NCBI RefSeq assembly: GCF_003337575.1
Contig: NZ_QPJM01000002.1
Span: 467,294-531,293, forward strand
Source: Phyllobacterium bourgognense
GTDB lineage: Bacteria; Pseudomonadota; Alphaproteobacteria; Rhizobiales; Rhizobiaceae
DNA: 64,000 nucleotides
Direction: 5' to 3'
In this document: positions 9,416 to 18,888 of the stretch, in pieces
Numbering within the stretch: the stretch's first letter is position 1
Layout of the letters: every line of letters starts with the position of its first letter
The notes under the pieces: generated by a model
What the model saw: only the letters and a program-made list of their open reading frames with translations
Database searches by the model: none
Told to the model about the DNA's origin: nothing
Translations under genes and position numbers: made by a program

Positions 9416-9905
9416 CATGTGCGGCCCCTTCGGAGCGATCAAATTTTGTGACGATTCAGCAACACTGTGGCGCGATGATCGTCCAGGCTCTGATGGAGAC
9501 AGAATTTGCCCATTTTGCGCCACAAACCCGGAGCAACTCGAAAGGGCGGCAACCTTGGGTGGTTGGTACCATCGAGTAACGGTACAGATGTTCCGCTTGG
9601 GGAAGTGATGGACACGATACTTGTTTCACAGGCAAAAACTTCAAGCCGTAAGTTGATACACGGCCCTTCCACGTTTGTTGCGTCATCACGCCGTTCATAT
9701 GCTTTCGACACAAGTGTTTTCTCTTGTTCTAGCCGTACTATCGCCGGAAAGCGGTCAAATGTTCGCTGGAATGGCATGCAAGATTTGGATTTCCCTTTGC
9801 TGGCTGGCGCAATGACGCGCTCTGGCGGGATTTGGGCCCGAGCCGTTCGTATGGCGCGCGGTAACGCTGCGACACCTACGGTGAGGGTAAAGGAAGACTA
9901 TAGTC
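9416..9905. other. Long region upstream of exoR
   Basis: About 490 bp without a believable gene; the short open frames (for example 9506-9919) have no family signature and would overlap exoR. It should contain the exoR promoter and possibly a long 5' leader. No strong repeat was seen. Confidence 0.45.
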
Positions 9906-10700
9906 ATGCTCATCGCTGATCGTTTTTTTGGTCCAATTGTCGGGTTTGGTCTTTTGATGAGCGCCATGACCATGCCTTGTTTTGCGTTCGATACGCAAAA
10001 TGAGGTGAAGGAAGACTCCAGCCCGTTCGCACTCTTCAAGTTTGGTTTCTCTGCATATAAAAACGGCCATAAGGACGAAGCGGTCAAGGCACTGCGGTTT
10101 GCCGCTGAAAAGGGACATCAGGGCGCCAACTGGAAGCTTGCGCGCATGTATGCTGAAGGCGACGGCGTCAAGGAAGACGATTACCAAGCCTACAAGATGT
10201 TCGAGCAGGTCGTCCATGAAGGCGCCGATCAGGGCACGGAGAACGAAAGCTACGTGGCCGATGCGCTGGTCGCGCTGGCCGGTTATGTCAAACGCGGCAT
10301 CCCGAATTCGCCCATCAACTCCAACCCAAGTGCGGCGCGTGATCTTTACCTGCAGGCAGCATCGAATTTCGGCGATTCCGACGCGCAATTCGAGCTCGGC
10401 AAGATGCTGATGAAAGGCGAGGGCGGACAACCCAGCCCCAACCAGGCTGCACGCTGGTTCCGTCTTTCGGCGCAAAAGGGCCATGCGGGTGCACAGGCCA
10501 TGCTCGGCAATCTGCTGTTCCAGGCCGGCAAGACCGTGCGTGGGCTTGCCATGATGACCGCCGCTCTCGAGCATGCCAACAAGCAGGATCGCGCCTGGAT
10601 CCGTGATGTGCAGGAACAGGCGTTTTCCATATCCGACGAGGCCGACCGTCGCACCGCGATGGTGCTGGCCGAGGACATCATCAAGACCGGCGATTTCTGA
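9906..10700 (+). CDS. exoR: ExoR: periplasmic Sel1-repeat regulator of exopolysaccharide synthesis
   Basis: 264 residues: a Sec signal peptide (cleavage after MTMPCFA), then Sel1/TPR-like repeats (GHQGANWKLARMYAEGDGV, DSDAQFELGKMLMKGEGG, GHAGAQAMLGNLLFQAGKT). The mature start FDTQNEVKEDSSPFALFKFG and FSAYKNG closely follow Sinorhizobium ExoR, as does the length. In that system ExoR binds the sensor ExoS in the periplasm and restrains the ExoS-ChvI two-component system, so controlling succinoglycan, flagella and acid response; ExoR is degraded on acidification. exoS and chvI are not in this window. The gene is convergent with xthA and preceded by about 490 bp of non-coding DNA. Confidence 0.85.
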   Translation: MLIADRFFGPIVGFGLLMSAMTMPCFAFDTQNEVKEDSSPFALFKFGFSAYKNGHKDEAVKALRFAAEKGHQGANWKLARMYAEGDGVKEDDYQAYKMFEQVVHEGADQGTENESYVADALVALAGYVKRGIPNSPINSNPSAARDLYLQAASNFGDSDAQFELGKMLMKGEGGQPSPNQAARWFRLSAQKGHAGAQAMLGNLLFQAGKTVRGLAMMTAALEHANKQDRAWIRDVQEQAFSISDEADRRTAMVLAEDIIKTGDF

Positions 10701-10777
10701 ACCGGAATAGATGCTTGCCGGCAAGACCTGTCAATTCACCGAAGGTCTAAGCCAAATCGCCATAAATTTGTTGCAGA

Positions 10778-11557
10778 TCAGGCGATTGAAATCGCGACCG
10801 GCACGTGGTCCGATGGCTTTTCCCAAGCGCGGACATGCTTTTCGATACTGGCGGATTCGAGCATGTTCGCCGCTTCCGGCGATAGCATCAGGTGATCTAT
10901 GCGAATGCCGTTGTTCTTCTGCCAGGCACCCGCCTGATAATCCCAGAATGTATAGACGTCGCCTTTGTCGGTAACGCTGCGAACCGCATCGGTGAAGCCG
11001 AGATTTTCGAGCCGTCTGAATGATTGGCGGGTCGCCGGCTGGAATAGGGCATCATTGACCCAGGCTTCCGGCACCTTCGCATCTATAGGCTCGGGGATGA
11101 CATTGTAGTCGCCAGCCAGGATAAGCGGCTCTTCAAGCGCCAAGCGCTCTTCGGCCCAACGCTCCAGCCGCGCCATCCAGCCTATCTTGTATGGAAATTT
11201 CTCGGTATTGATGGGGTTGCCGTTGGGCAAATAGAGCGAAACAACGCGCAGCGGGCCCTTTTCGGTGGAAAATACGGCTTCTATGAAGCGCGCATGATCG
11301 TCGGCATCGTCGCCGGGGAGGCCGCGATTGACCTCGTCGGGGGATTGCTTCGACAAAATGGCAACGCCGTTGAAGCCTTTCTGTCCGTTCGTCTCGACAT
11401 GATAGCCCAGCGCTTCCAGTTCGAAGCGCGGAAAACCTTCATCGACGGATTTGATTTCCTGCAGGCAGACAATGTCCGGATTGGACTCCTGCAGCCATGT
11501 CGTCAGCACCTCGATGCGGGCTTTGACGCCGTTTATATTCCAGGTAACGATTTTCAT
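10778..11557 (-). CDS. xthA: Exodeoxyribonuclease III / AP endonuclease
   Basis: 259 residues from MKIVTWNINGVKAR at 11557; the longer upstream extension lacks family sequence. It is an EEP-fold Mg-dependent nuclease: N7 motif (TWNINGVKAR), metal-binding E in CLQEIK, LAGDYNVIP carrying the catalytic Asp and Asn, and SDHVPVAISI at the C-terminus with the catalytic Asp-His. It cuts 5' to abasic sites and removes 3' blocks in base-excision repair. It is followed 78 bp away by the convergent exoR end. erpA lies 43 bp upstream on the same strand, so the two may be cotranscribed. Confidence 0.93.
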   Translation of the reverse strand: MKIVTWNINGVKARIEVLTTWLQESNPDIVCLQEIKSVDEGFPRFELEALGYHVETNGQKGFNGVAILSKQSPDEVNRGLPGDDADDHARFIEAVFSTEKGPLRVVSLYLPNGNPINTEKFPYKIGWMARLERWAEERLALEEPLILAGDYNVIPEPIDAKVPEAWVNDALFQPATRQSFRRLENLGFTDAVRSVTDKGDVYTFWDYQAGAWQKNNGIRIDHLMLSPEAANMLESASIEKHVRAWEKPSDHVPVAISIA

Positions 11558-11600
11558 GGATTTGCGCTCTGGTTGCAACGGCGATAAATTCAAGAAGAGG

Positions 11601-11936
11601 TCAGACGGAGAAGCTTGTCCCGCAACCACAGGAAGAGGTCGCGTTTGGATTGCGGATCTGGAATGACTGGCCCATCAGATCGTCGACGAAATCAATCTCC
11701 GAACCGCCGATATAGGGCAGGGAAATCTGATCGATCAATACCTTGGCGCCGAGTTTTTCGATGACGATGTCATCGGCATCCTGCGCGTCAACCAGATCGT
11801 ATTTGTAGGAAAAGCCCGAGCAGCCGCCGCCCTCGACGGAAATGCGCAAGGCGGTCTTTTCCGGATCTGACTGCAGAATCGCCGAGATGCGCTTGGCAGC
11901 GGCATCGGAGACGGAAACACTTAGCACTTCGGTCAT
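11601..11936 (-). CDS. erpA: Iron-sulfur cluster insertion protein ErpA (A-type carrier)
   Basis: 111 residues of the HesB/IscA/ErpA family. The three ligand cysteines are all present: GGGCSGFSY and the C-terminal SSCGCGTSF. The sequence (ALRISVEGGGCSGFSYKYD, GSEIDFVDDLMGQSFQIRNPNA) is nearer ErpA than IscA or SufA. It passes Fe-S clusters to apoproteins. Pairing with xthA and dgt, with dgt divergent, is a conserved arrangement in Rhizobiales. The intergenic region towards dgt holds a family A palindromic repeat. Confidence 0.9.
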   Translation of the reverse strand: MTEVLSVSVSDAAAKRISAILQSDPEKTALRISVEGGGCSGFSYKYDLVDAQDADDIVIEKLGAKVLIDQISLPYIGGSEIDFVDDLMGQSFQIRNPNATSSCGCGTSFSV

Positions 11937-12076
11937 TCTTTATGGTTCCTTCGCGGATTGCTCCGCCACGCTCGACAAAGCATTGACATTGTAATGTCAC
12001 GCCTTGCCGTTCATCATACACCATAGCTAAGAATTGGCGACTGTGAAGTCAACGTCGTGAGTGGATGGCAGATAAG

Positions 12077-12200
12077 ATGTGCGTGGTTCGACAAGCTCAC
12101 CATGAGGGATGTGGTTCACTGCAATGACAATCGCCAACATTGCAGATACTGGCACTCTGCACCTACTTCCCTCATGGTGAGCTTGTCGAACCACGCACAT
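12077..12200. repeat. Family A palindromic repeat, copy 1
   Basis: Perfect inverted repeat with 33-bp arms (12077-12109 and 12168-12200), arm core GTGCGTGGTTCGACAAGCTC, around a 58-bp centre. Further copies lie at 23444-23567, 33860-33975 and 63741-63871. It sits between the divergent erpA and dgt starts, so it could influence either promoter. Confidence 0.95.
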
Positions 12201-12244
12201 AGTCATGCAACCCGGGCTAAGCGCGAACGAAAGAATAGTCGAGT

Positions 12245-13453
12245 ATGTCCATGCAGGGTATCGGTTTCGGTTACAGGGAGAGGGCGCCATACGCCTGTGA
12301 TCCCGAGAAAAGCCGCGGACGGCTGGTGCCCGAAAGCGAAAGCCCGACGCGCACGGTGTTCCAACGTGATCGCGACCGCATCATCCACTCAACGGCGTTC
12401 CGGCGGCTGAAGCACAAGACGCAGGTTTTCATCGCGCATGAGGGCGATCATTACCGCACGCGGCTGACACATACGATCGAAGTGGCGCAGATCGCCCGGG
12501 CGCTTGCACGGTCCATGCGGCTCGACGAAGATTTGGCCGAAGCAATCGCCCTGGTGCACGATTTCGGCCACACACCGTTCGGTCATACGGGTGAGGATGC
12601 GCTCAACGAAAAAATGCATGATTTCGGCGGTTTCGATCACAACGCGCAATCCCTGCGCATCGTGACAAATCTCGAACGGCGCTATGCCGAATTCGATGGG
12701 CTGAACCTGACTTGGGAAACACTGGAGGGTTTGGTCAAGCACAATGGTCCGCTGACCGGCAGCAAGGGCAAGGGTCTGGAGCGCCCGGTGCCTGCTGCAA
12801 TCCTCGAATATAACGCGCAGCATGATCTCGAACTTGCACGCTTTGCCTCGCTGGAAGCGCAATGTGCGGCCATTGCCGATGATATCGCCTATAACGCCCA
12901 TGACATCGATGATGGGTTGCGTTCAGGTCTGCTCACACTCGACGCGCTTGAATCCGTGCCGATAATCGGGGATATCCTGCGCGCCGTCCGGCAGAAGTAT
13001 CCAAGTCTCGATGATGTGCGCACGTCGCACGAGATCGTCCGGAGGCAAATTACTCTTATGGTCGAGGACGTTATTCGCAGTGCGCAGGCCGATCTGAACA
13101 CATTGAAGCCTCAGACGCTCAGCGATATTCATGATGCAGGACGAACGCTAATAGGATTTTCCGTACCTCTGCGTGATCAGGAGAAGATGCTCAAGGCGTT
13201 TCTCTACGAGAACCTTTATTTCCACGAGAGCGTTGTGCGGGTGCGCAAATCCGCCGACCGAATTGTGAGAGAGCTGTTCGACGCCTATCTTGCTGATGAG
13301 CAATGCATGCCCGAAGGATGGCGCGATGGCCGGACAAAGGGCGATTTGACCTCACGCGCTAGGCTGGTAGCGGATTTTCTGGCGGGCATGACCGACACCT
13401 ATGCTGTGCGCGAACACCGACGGTTGTTTGACGACACGCCCGATTTGGCCTAG
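12245..13453 (+). CDS. dgt: Deoxyguanosinetriphosphate triphosphohydrolase-like protein
   Basis: 402 residues of the HD-domain dNTPase family. HD metal ligands are visible: H in [17 protein letters not shown], then [16 protein letters not shown], and a later D in [16 protein letters not shown]. The family removes intact triphosphate from dGTP or other dNTPs and tunes the nucleotide pool. The start [19 protein letters not shown] is characteristic of the alphaproteobacterial type. Two ATGs (12245 and 12251) are possible. It is the first gene of the same-strand block leading to argS and the SPOR gene. Confidence 0.93.
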   Translation: MSMQGIGFGYRERAPYACDPEKSRGRLVPESESPTRTVFQRDRDRIIHSTAFRRLKHKTQVFIAHEGDHYRTRLTHTIEVAQIARALARSMRLDEDLAEAIALVHDFGHTPFGHTGEDALNEKMHDFGGFDHNAQSLRIVTNLERRYAEFDGLNLTWETLEGLVKHNGPLTGSKGKGLERPVPAAILEYNAQHDLELARFASLEAQCAAIADDIAYNAHDIDDGLRSGLLTLDALESVPIIGDILRAVRQKYPSLDDVRTSHEIVRRQITLMVEDVIRSAQADLNTLKPQTLSDIHDAGRTLIGFSVPLRDQEKMLKAFLYENLYFHESVVRVRKSADRIVRELFDAYLADEQCMPEGWRDGRTKGDLTSRARLVADFLAGMTDTYAVREHRRLFDDTPDLA

Positions 13454-13481
13454 AGACCTCTGCAAATCCACCCCGATGGCC

Positions 13482-13562
13482 ATCTGATGCGATTTTCTAC
13501 GCTTCCGGTGCTCACGGACCAACAAGTCCGCTGCGCTCCGGTTCTCGAAAATCACACCACCT
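13482..13562. repeat. Family B palindromic repeat, copy 2
   Basis: Palindrome between dgt and argS with the same layout as 80-175 and 32865-32965: TCCGGTGCTC, a small hairpin GGAC-CAACAA-GTCC, then GCTCCGGTTCTCG. The central stem uses a G-C pair where the other copies use T-A, a compensatory change. Confidence 0.75.
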
Positions 13563-13659
13563 GCCTCACCGGGCTGAATTTTCAAATGGTCTCTGAAGGC
13601 GATCGCAACGTCGGCAAATAGCCGGTAATTTTATACAAACCCCGAATGAGTATGACGTC

Positions 13660-15417
13660 ATGAACATCTTCGCCGATTTCGACGCGCGGATTAAGAACGC
13701 CCTGCAAGCACTTGATTTGAAAACCACAAATGGCGCTGCAGTGGATCTGTCTCGCGTCGGCGTTGAGCCGCCGCGCGATCCCAGCCATGGTGATATCGCG
13801 ACGAATGCTGCAATGGTGCTCTCCAAGGCAGTTGGCCAAAACCCGCGCGAACTTGCTGTCAGAATCGCAGATGCACTGAAGAATGATCCCGACGTCGGCT
13901 CCGTCGATGTTGCGGGCCCCGGTTTCATCAATCTGCGGCTAAAGGATGTGTATTGGCACCGGCAACTTGCCGTAATGCTGGGTGCCGGGCTTGATTATGG
14001 CCGGTCAAAGCTCGGCTACGGCCACCGGGTCAATGTCGAATATGTATCGGCCAATCCGACCGGCCCCATGCATGTCGGTCATTGCCGGGGGGCGGTAGTT
14101 GGCGATGCGCTGGCCAACCTGCTCAAATTTGCAGGTTATGACGTTGCCAAGGAATATTACATCAATGATGCCGGCGCGCAGATCGATGTGCTGGCAAGCT
14201 CTGTGATGCTGCGGTATCGCGAGGCGCTCGGAGAGCAGATCGGCGATATTCCTGCAGGGCTCTATCCTGGCGACTATCTCGTGCCGGTCGGGCAGGCGCT
14301 CGCCGCCGATCATGGGACGAAACTACTCGAAATGCCGGAGGACGAAGCTCTTGCCATCGTCAAGGACCGGACGATCGACGCGATGATGGCCATGATCCGG
14401 GATGATCTCGCCTCGCTCAACGTTCATCATGACGTGTTCTTTTCCGAGCGGACGCTGCATGCCAGCAATGCCAAGCTGATCCGGTCTGCTATTAACGACC
14501 TGACGCTGAAAGGGCATGTATACAAGGGCAAGCTGCCGCCGCCCAAGGGCCAATTGCCGGAAGACTGGGAAGATCGGGAGCAGACGCTGTTCCGCTCGAC
14601 TGACGTTGGCGATGATATCGACCGGCCGCTGGTGAAATCGGACGGCCAGTTCACCTATTTCGCAGCCGACGTTGCTTATTTCAAGGACAAGTACGACCGG
14701 CACTTCGACGAAATGATCTATGTGCTCGGCGCAGACCATGGCGGTTACGTCAAGCGGCTCGAGTCCCTGGCGCGTGCCGTATCGGGCGGAACGGCGAAGC
14801 TGACGGTTCTGATCTGCCAGCTCGTCAAGCTCTACCGGAACGGCGAACCCGTGCGGATGTCAAAACGGTCGGGCGAGTTCGTCACCTTGCGCGACGTTGT
14901 GGAAGAAGTTGGCCGGGATCCGGTGCGGTTCATGATGCTGTACCGGAAGAACGACGCCCCACTCGATTTCGACTTCGCAAAAGTCACCGAACATTCCAAG
15001 GACAATCCTGTTTTTTATGTTCAGTATGCTTCGGCCAGATGCCATTCGGTTTTCCGCCAGGCAATGGAACAATTGGGGATTGGCGAAATCCAGTTGGCGG
15101 CGAGTTCACAGCACTTCGATTTGCTGACGGATGAAAGCGAAATCGCGCTTATTCGCAAGCTTGCCGAATACCCGCGATTGATCGAAACAGCGGCTTTGCA
15201 TCAGGAGCCGCACAGGCTTGCTTTCTACCTTTACGATCTCGCGAGTTCGCTGCATACGCAGTGGAATAAGGGAACCGAAAACCCGGACTTACGTTTTATT
15301 AAGGTTAACGATCCAAACTTGTCCCAAGCCAGGCTAGGGCTGGTGCAGGTTGTTTCGAAGGTCTTGACGTCCGGATTGTCCATAATAGGTGCGGACGCCC
15401 CGACCGAAATGCGTTAG
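13660..15417 (+). CDS. argS: Arginyl-tRNA synthetase
   Basis: 585 residues, the usual length. In order: the Add1 N-terminal tRNA D-loop domain (residues 1-110), the HIGH-type motif in [19 protein letters not shown] (about 128-146), the Rossmann catalytic core, a KMSKS-type motif [11 protein letters not shown] (about 400) and a helical anticodon-binding domain with [14 protein letters not shown]. Charges tRNA-Arg. The SPOR gene follows after 111 bp. Confidence 0.97.
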   Translation: MNIFADFDARIKNALQALDLKTTNGAAVDLSRVGVEPPRDPSHGDIATNAAMVLSKAVGQNPRELAVRIADALKNDPDVGSVDVAGPGFINLRLKDVYWHRQLAVMLGAGLDYGRSKLGYGHRVNVEYVSANPTGPMHVGHCRGAVVGDALANLLKFAGYDVAKEYYINDAGAQIDVLASSVMLRYREALGEQIGDIPAGLYPGDYLVPVGQALAADHGTKLLEMPEDEALAIVKDRTIDAMMAMIRDDLASLNVHHDVFFSERTLHASNAKLIRSAINDLTLKGHVYKGKLPPPKGQLPEDWEDREQTLFRSTDVGDDIDRPLVKSDGQFTYFAADVAYFKDKYDRHFDEMIYVLGADHGGYVKRLESLARAVSGGTAKLTVLICQLVKLYRNGEPVRMSKRSGEFVTLRDVVEEVGRDPVRFMMLYRKNDAPLDFDFAKVTEHSKDNPVFYVQYASARCHSVFRQAMEQLGIGEIQLAASSQHFDLLTDESEIALIRKLAEYPRLIETAALHQEPHRLAFYLYDLASSLHTQWNKGTENPDLRFIKVNDPNLSQARLGLVQVVSKVLTSGLSIIGADAPTEMR

Positions 15418-15528
15418 TAAACGCTGAAAAGCGTAGCAATCCTGTCAACTTTTGCCCACATTGCGCTGGTAGGGCCAATGCGGTGGCGATTTCGGTCGTC
15501 CCACAGTTGAGAGTACAGGATTAACGCT

Positions 15529-18105
15529 ATGGCGGACAACTATCTTCAGCGTTCTCACCGGCAGGATGATTCGCGATCAGGTAATAACGACCCTCTGATG
15601 GAGCTTTCCCGTATCATGGGAACGGTCGAAGCAGAAGGGCCGGCTACCGAATCCAACGATGATTTTGCTATGGATCTCGAACGCGAGCTGATGGGGGGCT
15701 TCGATGAACAAGCCGCGCCTCAGTCCGCTGCCAATGATGCCGACGATCAGCTTGCCGCTCAGGATTTTCAGGAATCCATCGAGCGCGAGTTGGCCGCGGA
15801 ACCGTCATACGAATTTCACGAAGCCCCTGTCGAATCCGTGGCCGCCTACGAAGAGCCGGATTACGCCGATTACGAGCCGGACCCGGTTTACGTGGACAGC
15901 GAAGCGGGCGAGGGTGCTGGTGCTCCGATAGAGCAGGCCGTCCCCCACTACGAGGAGCGTCCGGCTGTCGCAGCGCCATCACTCAGTCTCGAGGATGAGC
16001 TCGAAACCTTGCTTGCCGGATCGGCGCAGCCGGTCGTGCAACGTTCGGCAAATGCTTCCTGGGGTTATGGATCGCAGACGCAGGTCCCCGGACGAACAGA
16101 AATTGCCCCGTCGATCAGCCGGTCGACGTCATACCAGCAACCATCCCATGCGCCGGAATCGGTTACCCAGGTCCCCGAGCCGGAGCCTGTAGCTTACGCA
16201 GCTGCCGAAGAAGAGCAGGTTCAGGATGCGGCGATCGAGGATTTCGACACCGACGAACTGATGGCAGCGTTTGATGATTTCGACGTAACGTCTGATCAGG
16301 ACGAGGATAGTGAGCCGGTTGCAGAAGCAGCCCCGGTTTTCCCGCTCTATCAGAGCGTGGAGCAGTCCCCGGCGCCGGTTCATGAACCAATCGAAGTGCC
16401 TGTTGCCACCCCTGTTGCCAGCGCACCACGATTGCCCGAGGTCCACGAGCTCAGCGACTATGCCGACGAGCTCGATCGCGCCGCGTCGGCGATCACCGCC
16501 GCCCCCGATGTGGATACGGTAGCGGTTACAGAAAACCGGGTTGATTATACCGAGTCGCTCGATCTTCCGGCCGTGAACTATGAGGACGATGTTCCCCAGC
16601 ACAATGGACTGAACGAGCTGGATAATGAATTTGCCGAGGTGTTCGGCTCGATCGAAGCGGACGATTCGCGCGGCGCCTATGTCGCCGCGGAAGATCCTGG
16701 ACCGCAAGAGCCCGAGAAGGACCAATACGCGGAAATTTTCGCCGATGTCTTCGGCAACGAAGCAGATCAGAACAAATACAACCCGGCAGGCTATGCGACA
16801 GCGGCAGCCGGCGCTGCGGCCATGGCCGCTGCCAGCTCCAAACAAAGCCGGGCCACTCCGGCCTATGGTCCGGAAGAGGATCTGGATTTTGGCTATGATC
16901 CTCGCCAGGACAATGTCGATATAGCCGCAACGCCCTATGGGCAAAAGGAAACACCTGCGCGTCGTCGCAGTAACCTGTTTGTTCCCGGCGTGGCAGCGGC
17001 TGTTGTTTTGCTCGCGGTCGCCGGTGCCGTCGCCTATAAATGGACAGGCGGTTCGAACGGCGAACCTGTGGTCATCATGGCAGACAAGACGCCGATCAAA
17101 GTTCAGCCGGAAACCGCCAGCACGGCCGTTGTGCCAAATCAGGACAAAGCGGTTTACGACAAGAGTGCGACGGCTGCTCCGGAAGCACCGAAGCAGGATC
17201 AGCTCGTAACAACGCGGGAGGATCCTATCGATCTTCCAGCCGATGAGGATGGAGGCGCGTCTGTTGCGGATATGCTCGCCGCCGATGCGCCCCCCACCGA
17301 TGCGCCTGGCGCGGGCGACAAGGTGGAGGCGCGTGTTGATCCTGCCACCGCAGACGATACGGCCGACGCCGCACCAGCGGAACGCAACAGTGCGATTGCA
17401 CCGCGCAAGGTGCAGACCATGGTCGTCAAACCGGATGGCACGATGGTCGCCTCCATTCCAGAACCGGCTGATCCGGTGAGTGCCGGCCCTGCCGCTGCCC
17501 CGGCTGATCGCCCCGCTGCTCCGCTCGACACAAATGCAACCGCGGCGCCGGCAACAACTGGCGACGACGAAATTGGCGCATTGATGCAGGACGCCCCGGC
17601 AGCTGCGCCTGTGCAGACTGTACCGCCGGCACCCGAAGCACCTGCTGCAACTGCAGCGGCGAAACCGGCGCCGGCTGCTGGCAAGTTGCCTCCGAAGCCC
17701 GTTGCGACCAAAAAGATCACTCCCGAAACGGTTGCTTCCGTTACGCCGAAGAATATTCCGGTGGTTGAATCGCGTCCGGCAGATCAACCGATCGATATTG
17801 TCGATCGCGTTCCGCCAAAGAATGCAGCGGGCCAGCAGGTCGCCTCCGCCGCTCCGGCAGCGGGTAGCTATCTGATCCAGATTGCCTCGCAACCGAATGT
17901 CGAGGGCGCGCAGAAGACATACGCTTCGCTCTCCCAGAAATATGCGGGTGTGATCGGTGGCCGCGGTGTCGATATCAAGCAGGCCGAGATTGCCGGCAAG
18001 GGCACATTCTTCCGTGTTCGTATTCCGGCTGGCTCCAAGAGCGATGCGAACGCTCTGTGCGCCAAATACAAGACTGCAGGCGGCAGCTGTTTCGTTACGC
18101 AGTAA
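15529..18105 (+). CDS. Large SPOR-domain envelope protein
   Basis: 858 residues. A long acidic, alanine-, proline- and glutamate-rich cytoplasmic part (1-475) is followed by one transmembrane helix (FVPGVAAAVVLLAVAGAVAY, about 484-503), a low-complexity periplasmic linker rich in Ala and Pro, and a C-terminal SPOR domain (about 780-858: SYLIQIASQPNVEGAQKTY to GGSCFVTQ). SPOR domains bind glycan strands stripped of peptide stems at septa, so it probably acts in division or polar wall remodelling, fitting its neighbour nagZ. argS-SPOR-nagZ-scpAB is conserved in the order. A strong terminator follows. Confidence 0.88.
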   Translation: MADNYLQRSHRQDDSRSGNNDPLMELSRIMGTVEAEGPATESNDDFAMDLERELMGGFDEQAAPQSAANDADDQLAAQDFQESIERELAAEPSYEFHEAPVESVAAYEEPDYADYEPDPVYVDSEAGEGAGAPIEQAVPHYEERPAVAAPSLSLEDELETLLAGSAQPVVQRSANASWGYGSQTQVPGRTEIAPSISRSTSYQQPSHAPESVTQVPEPEPVAYAAAEEEQVQDAAIEDFDTDELMAAFDDFDVTSDQDEDSEPVAEAAPVFPLYQSVEQSPAPVHEPIEVPVATPVASAPRLPEVHELSDYADELDRAASAITAAPDVDTVAVTENRVDYTESLDLPAVNYEDDVPQHNGLNELDNEFAEVFGSIEADDSRGAYVAAEDPGPQEPEKDQYAEIFADVFGNEADQNKYNPAGYATAAAGAAAMAAASSKQSRATPAYGPEEDLDFGYDPRQDNVDIAATPYGQKETPARRRSNLFVPGVAAAVVLLAVAGAVAYKWTGGSNGEPVVIMADKTPIKVQPETASTAVVPNQDKAVYDKSATAAPEAPKQDQLVTTREDPIDLPADEDGGASVADMLAADAPPTDAPGAGDKVEARVDPATADDTADAAPAERNSAIAPRKVQTMVVKPDGTMVASIPEPADPVSAGPAAAPADRPAAPLDTNATAAPATTGDDEIGALMQDAPAAAPVQTVPPAPEAPAATAAAKPAPAAGKLPPKPVATKKITPETVASVTPKNIPVVESRPADQPIDIVDRVPPKNAAGQQVASAAPAAGSYLIQIASQPNVEGAQKTYASLSQKYAGVIGGRGVDIKQAEIAGKGTFFRVRIPAGSKSDANALCAKYKTAGGSCFVTQ

Positions 18106-18126
18106 AAACCTCGCGCATCTCATTGA

Positions 18127-18155
18127 AAGGGCTCCGCCATTGGCGGAGCCTTTTC
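18127..18155 (+). terminator. Rho-independent terminator of the SPOR gene
   Basis: Nine-bp stem GGCTCCGCC, loop ATT, GGCGGAGCC, then TTTT, starting about 24 bases after the stop codon. Confidence 0.88.
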
Positions 18156-18227
18156 TGTTTGCGCAAACCGAAGTTAACGCTATTCTTCCCGAATATTTCG
18201 GCGGTTTAAGCCGCCCATTGATATTTC

Positions 18228-18243
18228 GTATCTATTCGGATAC
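18228..18243. promoter_or_regulatory. Candidate operator of the toxin-antitoxin pair
   Basis: Short palindrome GTATC-TATTCG-GATAC ending four bases before the toxin ATG. A second small palindrome (GGCGG-TTTAA-CCGCC) lies at about 18200. Antitoxins of this family commonly repress their own operon from such sites; binding here is inference. Confidence 0.45.
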
Positions 18244-18246
18244 ACA

Positions 18247-18552
18247 ATGTATACTGTACGAAGAACAGATGAATTCGACGGTTGGCTTCATGCTCTTCGT
18301 GACAGAGAAGCCGCATTTCGTATTCTTAACCGTTTGAGAAATATGGAGCGTGGCAATTTTGGTATGGTTGCGCCAATTGGCGAGGGCATATCAGAAATGA
18401 AAATCGATTACGGTCCTGGGTATCGCGTGTACTACACACGCATTGGAGAAGTAGTTTTTCTCCTGTTGGCAGGCGGAGATAAATCCTCTCAACGACGCGA
18501 TATCGTCAAAGCCAAGCGGATGGCAAAAACAATACGGAGTGCCACCAAATGA
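18247..18552 (+). CDS. RelE/HigB-type toxin (addiction module killer protein)
   Basis: 101 residues of the RelE/ParE superfamily, subgroup of HI1419-like putative addiction module killer proteins. Typical stretches are FDGWLHALRDREAAFRILNRLRNMERGNFG, the conserved GISEMKIDYGPGYRVYY and FLLLAGGDKSSQRRDI. Such toxins usually act as ribosome-dependent mRNA interferases. The stop overlaps the antitoxin start by 4 bp (toxin first, as in this subgroup). The start has little Shine-Dalgarno sequence, so translation may be leaderless or weak. The pair interrupts the SPOR-nagZ neighbourhood and looks more AT-rich than its flanks, which suggests acquisition. Confidence 0.88.
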   Translation: MYTVRRTDEFDGWLHALRDREAAFRILNRLRNMERGNFGMVAPIGEGISEMKIDYGPGYRVYYTRIGEVVFLLLAGGDKSSQRRDIVKAKRMAKTIRSATK

Positions 18553-18839
18553 AAACAACCATCAAAACAGCACCTTTCGACGTCTCGGAATACTTGGTCG
18601 ATGAGGAAATGATTGCGGGATATCTTGCAGTTTCGGCTGAAGATCCTGATCCTGAGATATTTATTATGGCGCTTGCCGATGTGGCCAAGGCACGAGGCAT
18701 GACGCAAATTGCGAAGGATAGCGGATTGGGTCGCGAGAGCCTCTATAAGGCTCTTGCCCCCGGTTCGAAAATTCGTTTTGAGACTGTCCGCAAGATTATG
18801 AATGGGCTTGGGGTTAAATTCACCGTTTCACCGTTGTAA
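18549..18839 (+). CDS. Antitoxin of the HI1420-type addiction module
   Basis: 96 residues: an N-terminal part (FDVSEYLVDEEMIAGYLAVSAED) that wraps the toxin and a Cro/CI-type helix-turn-helix (ADVAKARGMTQIAKDSGLGRESLYKALAPG) for DNA binding. This is the usual partner of the killer-protein subgroup encoded upstream, with an ATGA overlap. It should neutralise the toxin and repress the operon, perhaps at the palindrome at 18228-18243. Both genes appear intact, unlike the hicAB pair at 28170-28733. Confidence 0.88.
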   Translation: MKTTIKTAPFDVSEYLVDEEMIAGYLAVSAEDPDPEIFIMALADVAKARGMTQIAKDSGLGRESLYKALAPGSKIRFETVRKIMNGLGVKFTVSPL

Positions 18840-18888
18840 AAATGCCAGACAGCTTCCTCATTGGCGGTTGACACACTAGACTTGTCCC

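Noticed and set aside
9506..9919. 137-codon frame upstream of exoR
   Set aside because: Overlaps the exoR start, no ribosome site or domain; treated as non-coding leader.
12077..12200. Family A copy as an insertion sequence
   Set aside because: No transposase or open frame in the 58-bp centre; too short.
16129..18123. 664-codon open frame antisense to the SPOR gene
   Set aside because: Cysteine- and arginine-rich translation typical of antisense to Ala/Glu-rich sequence; the sense frame has TM and SPOR domain.
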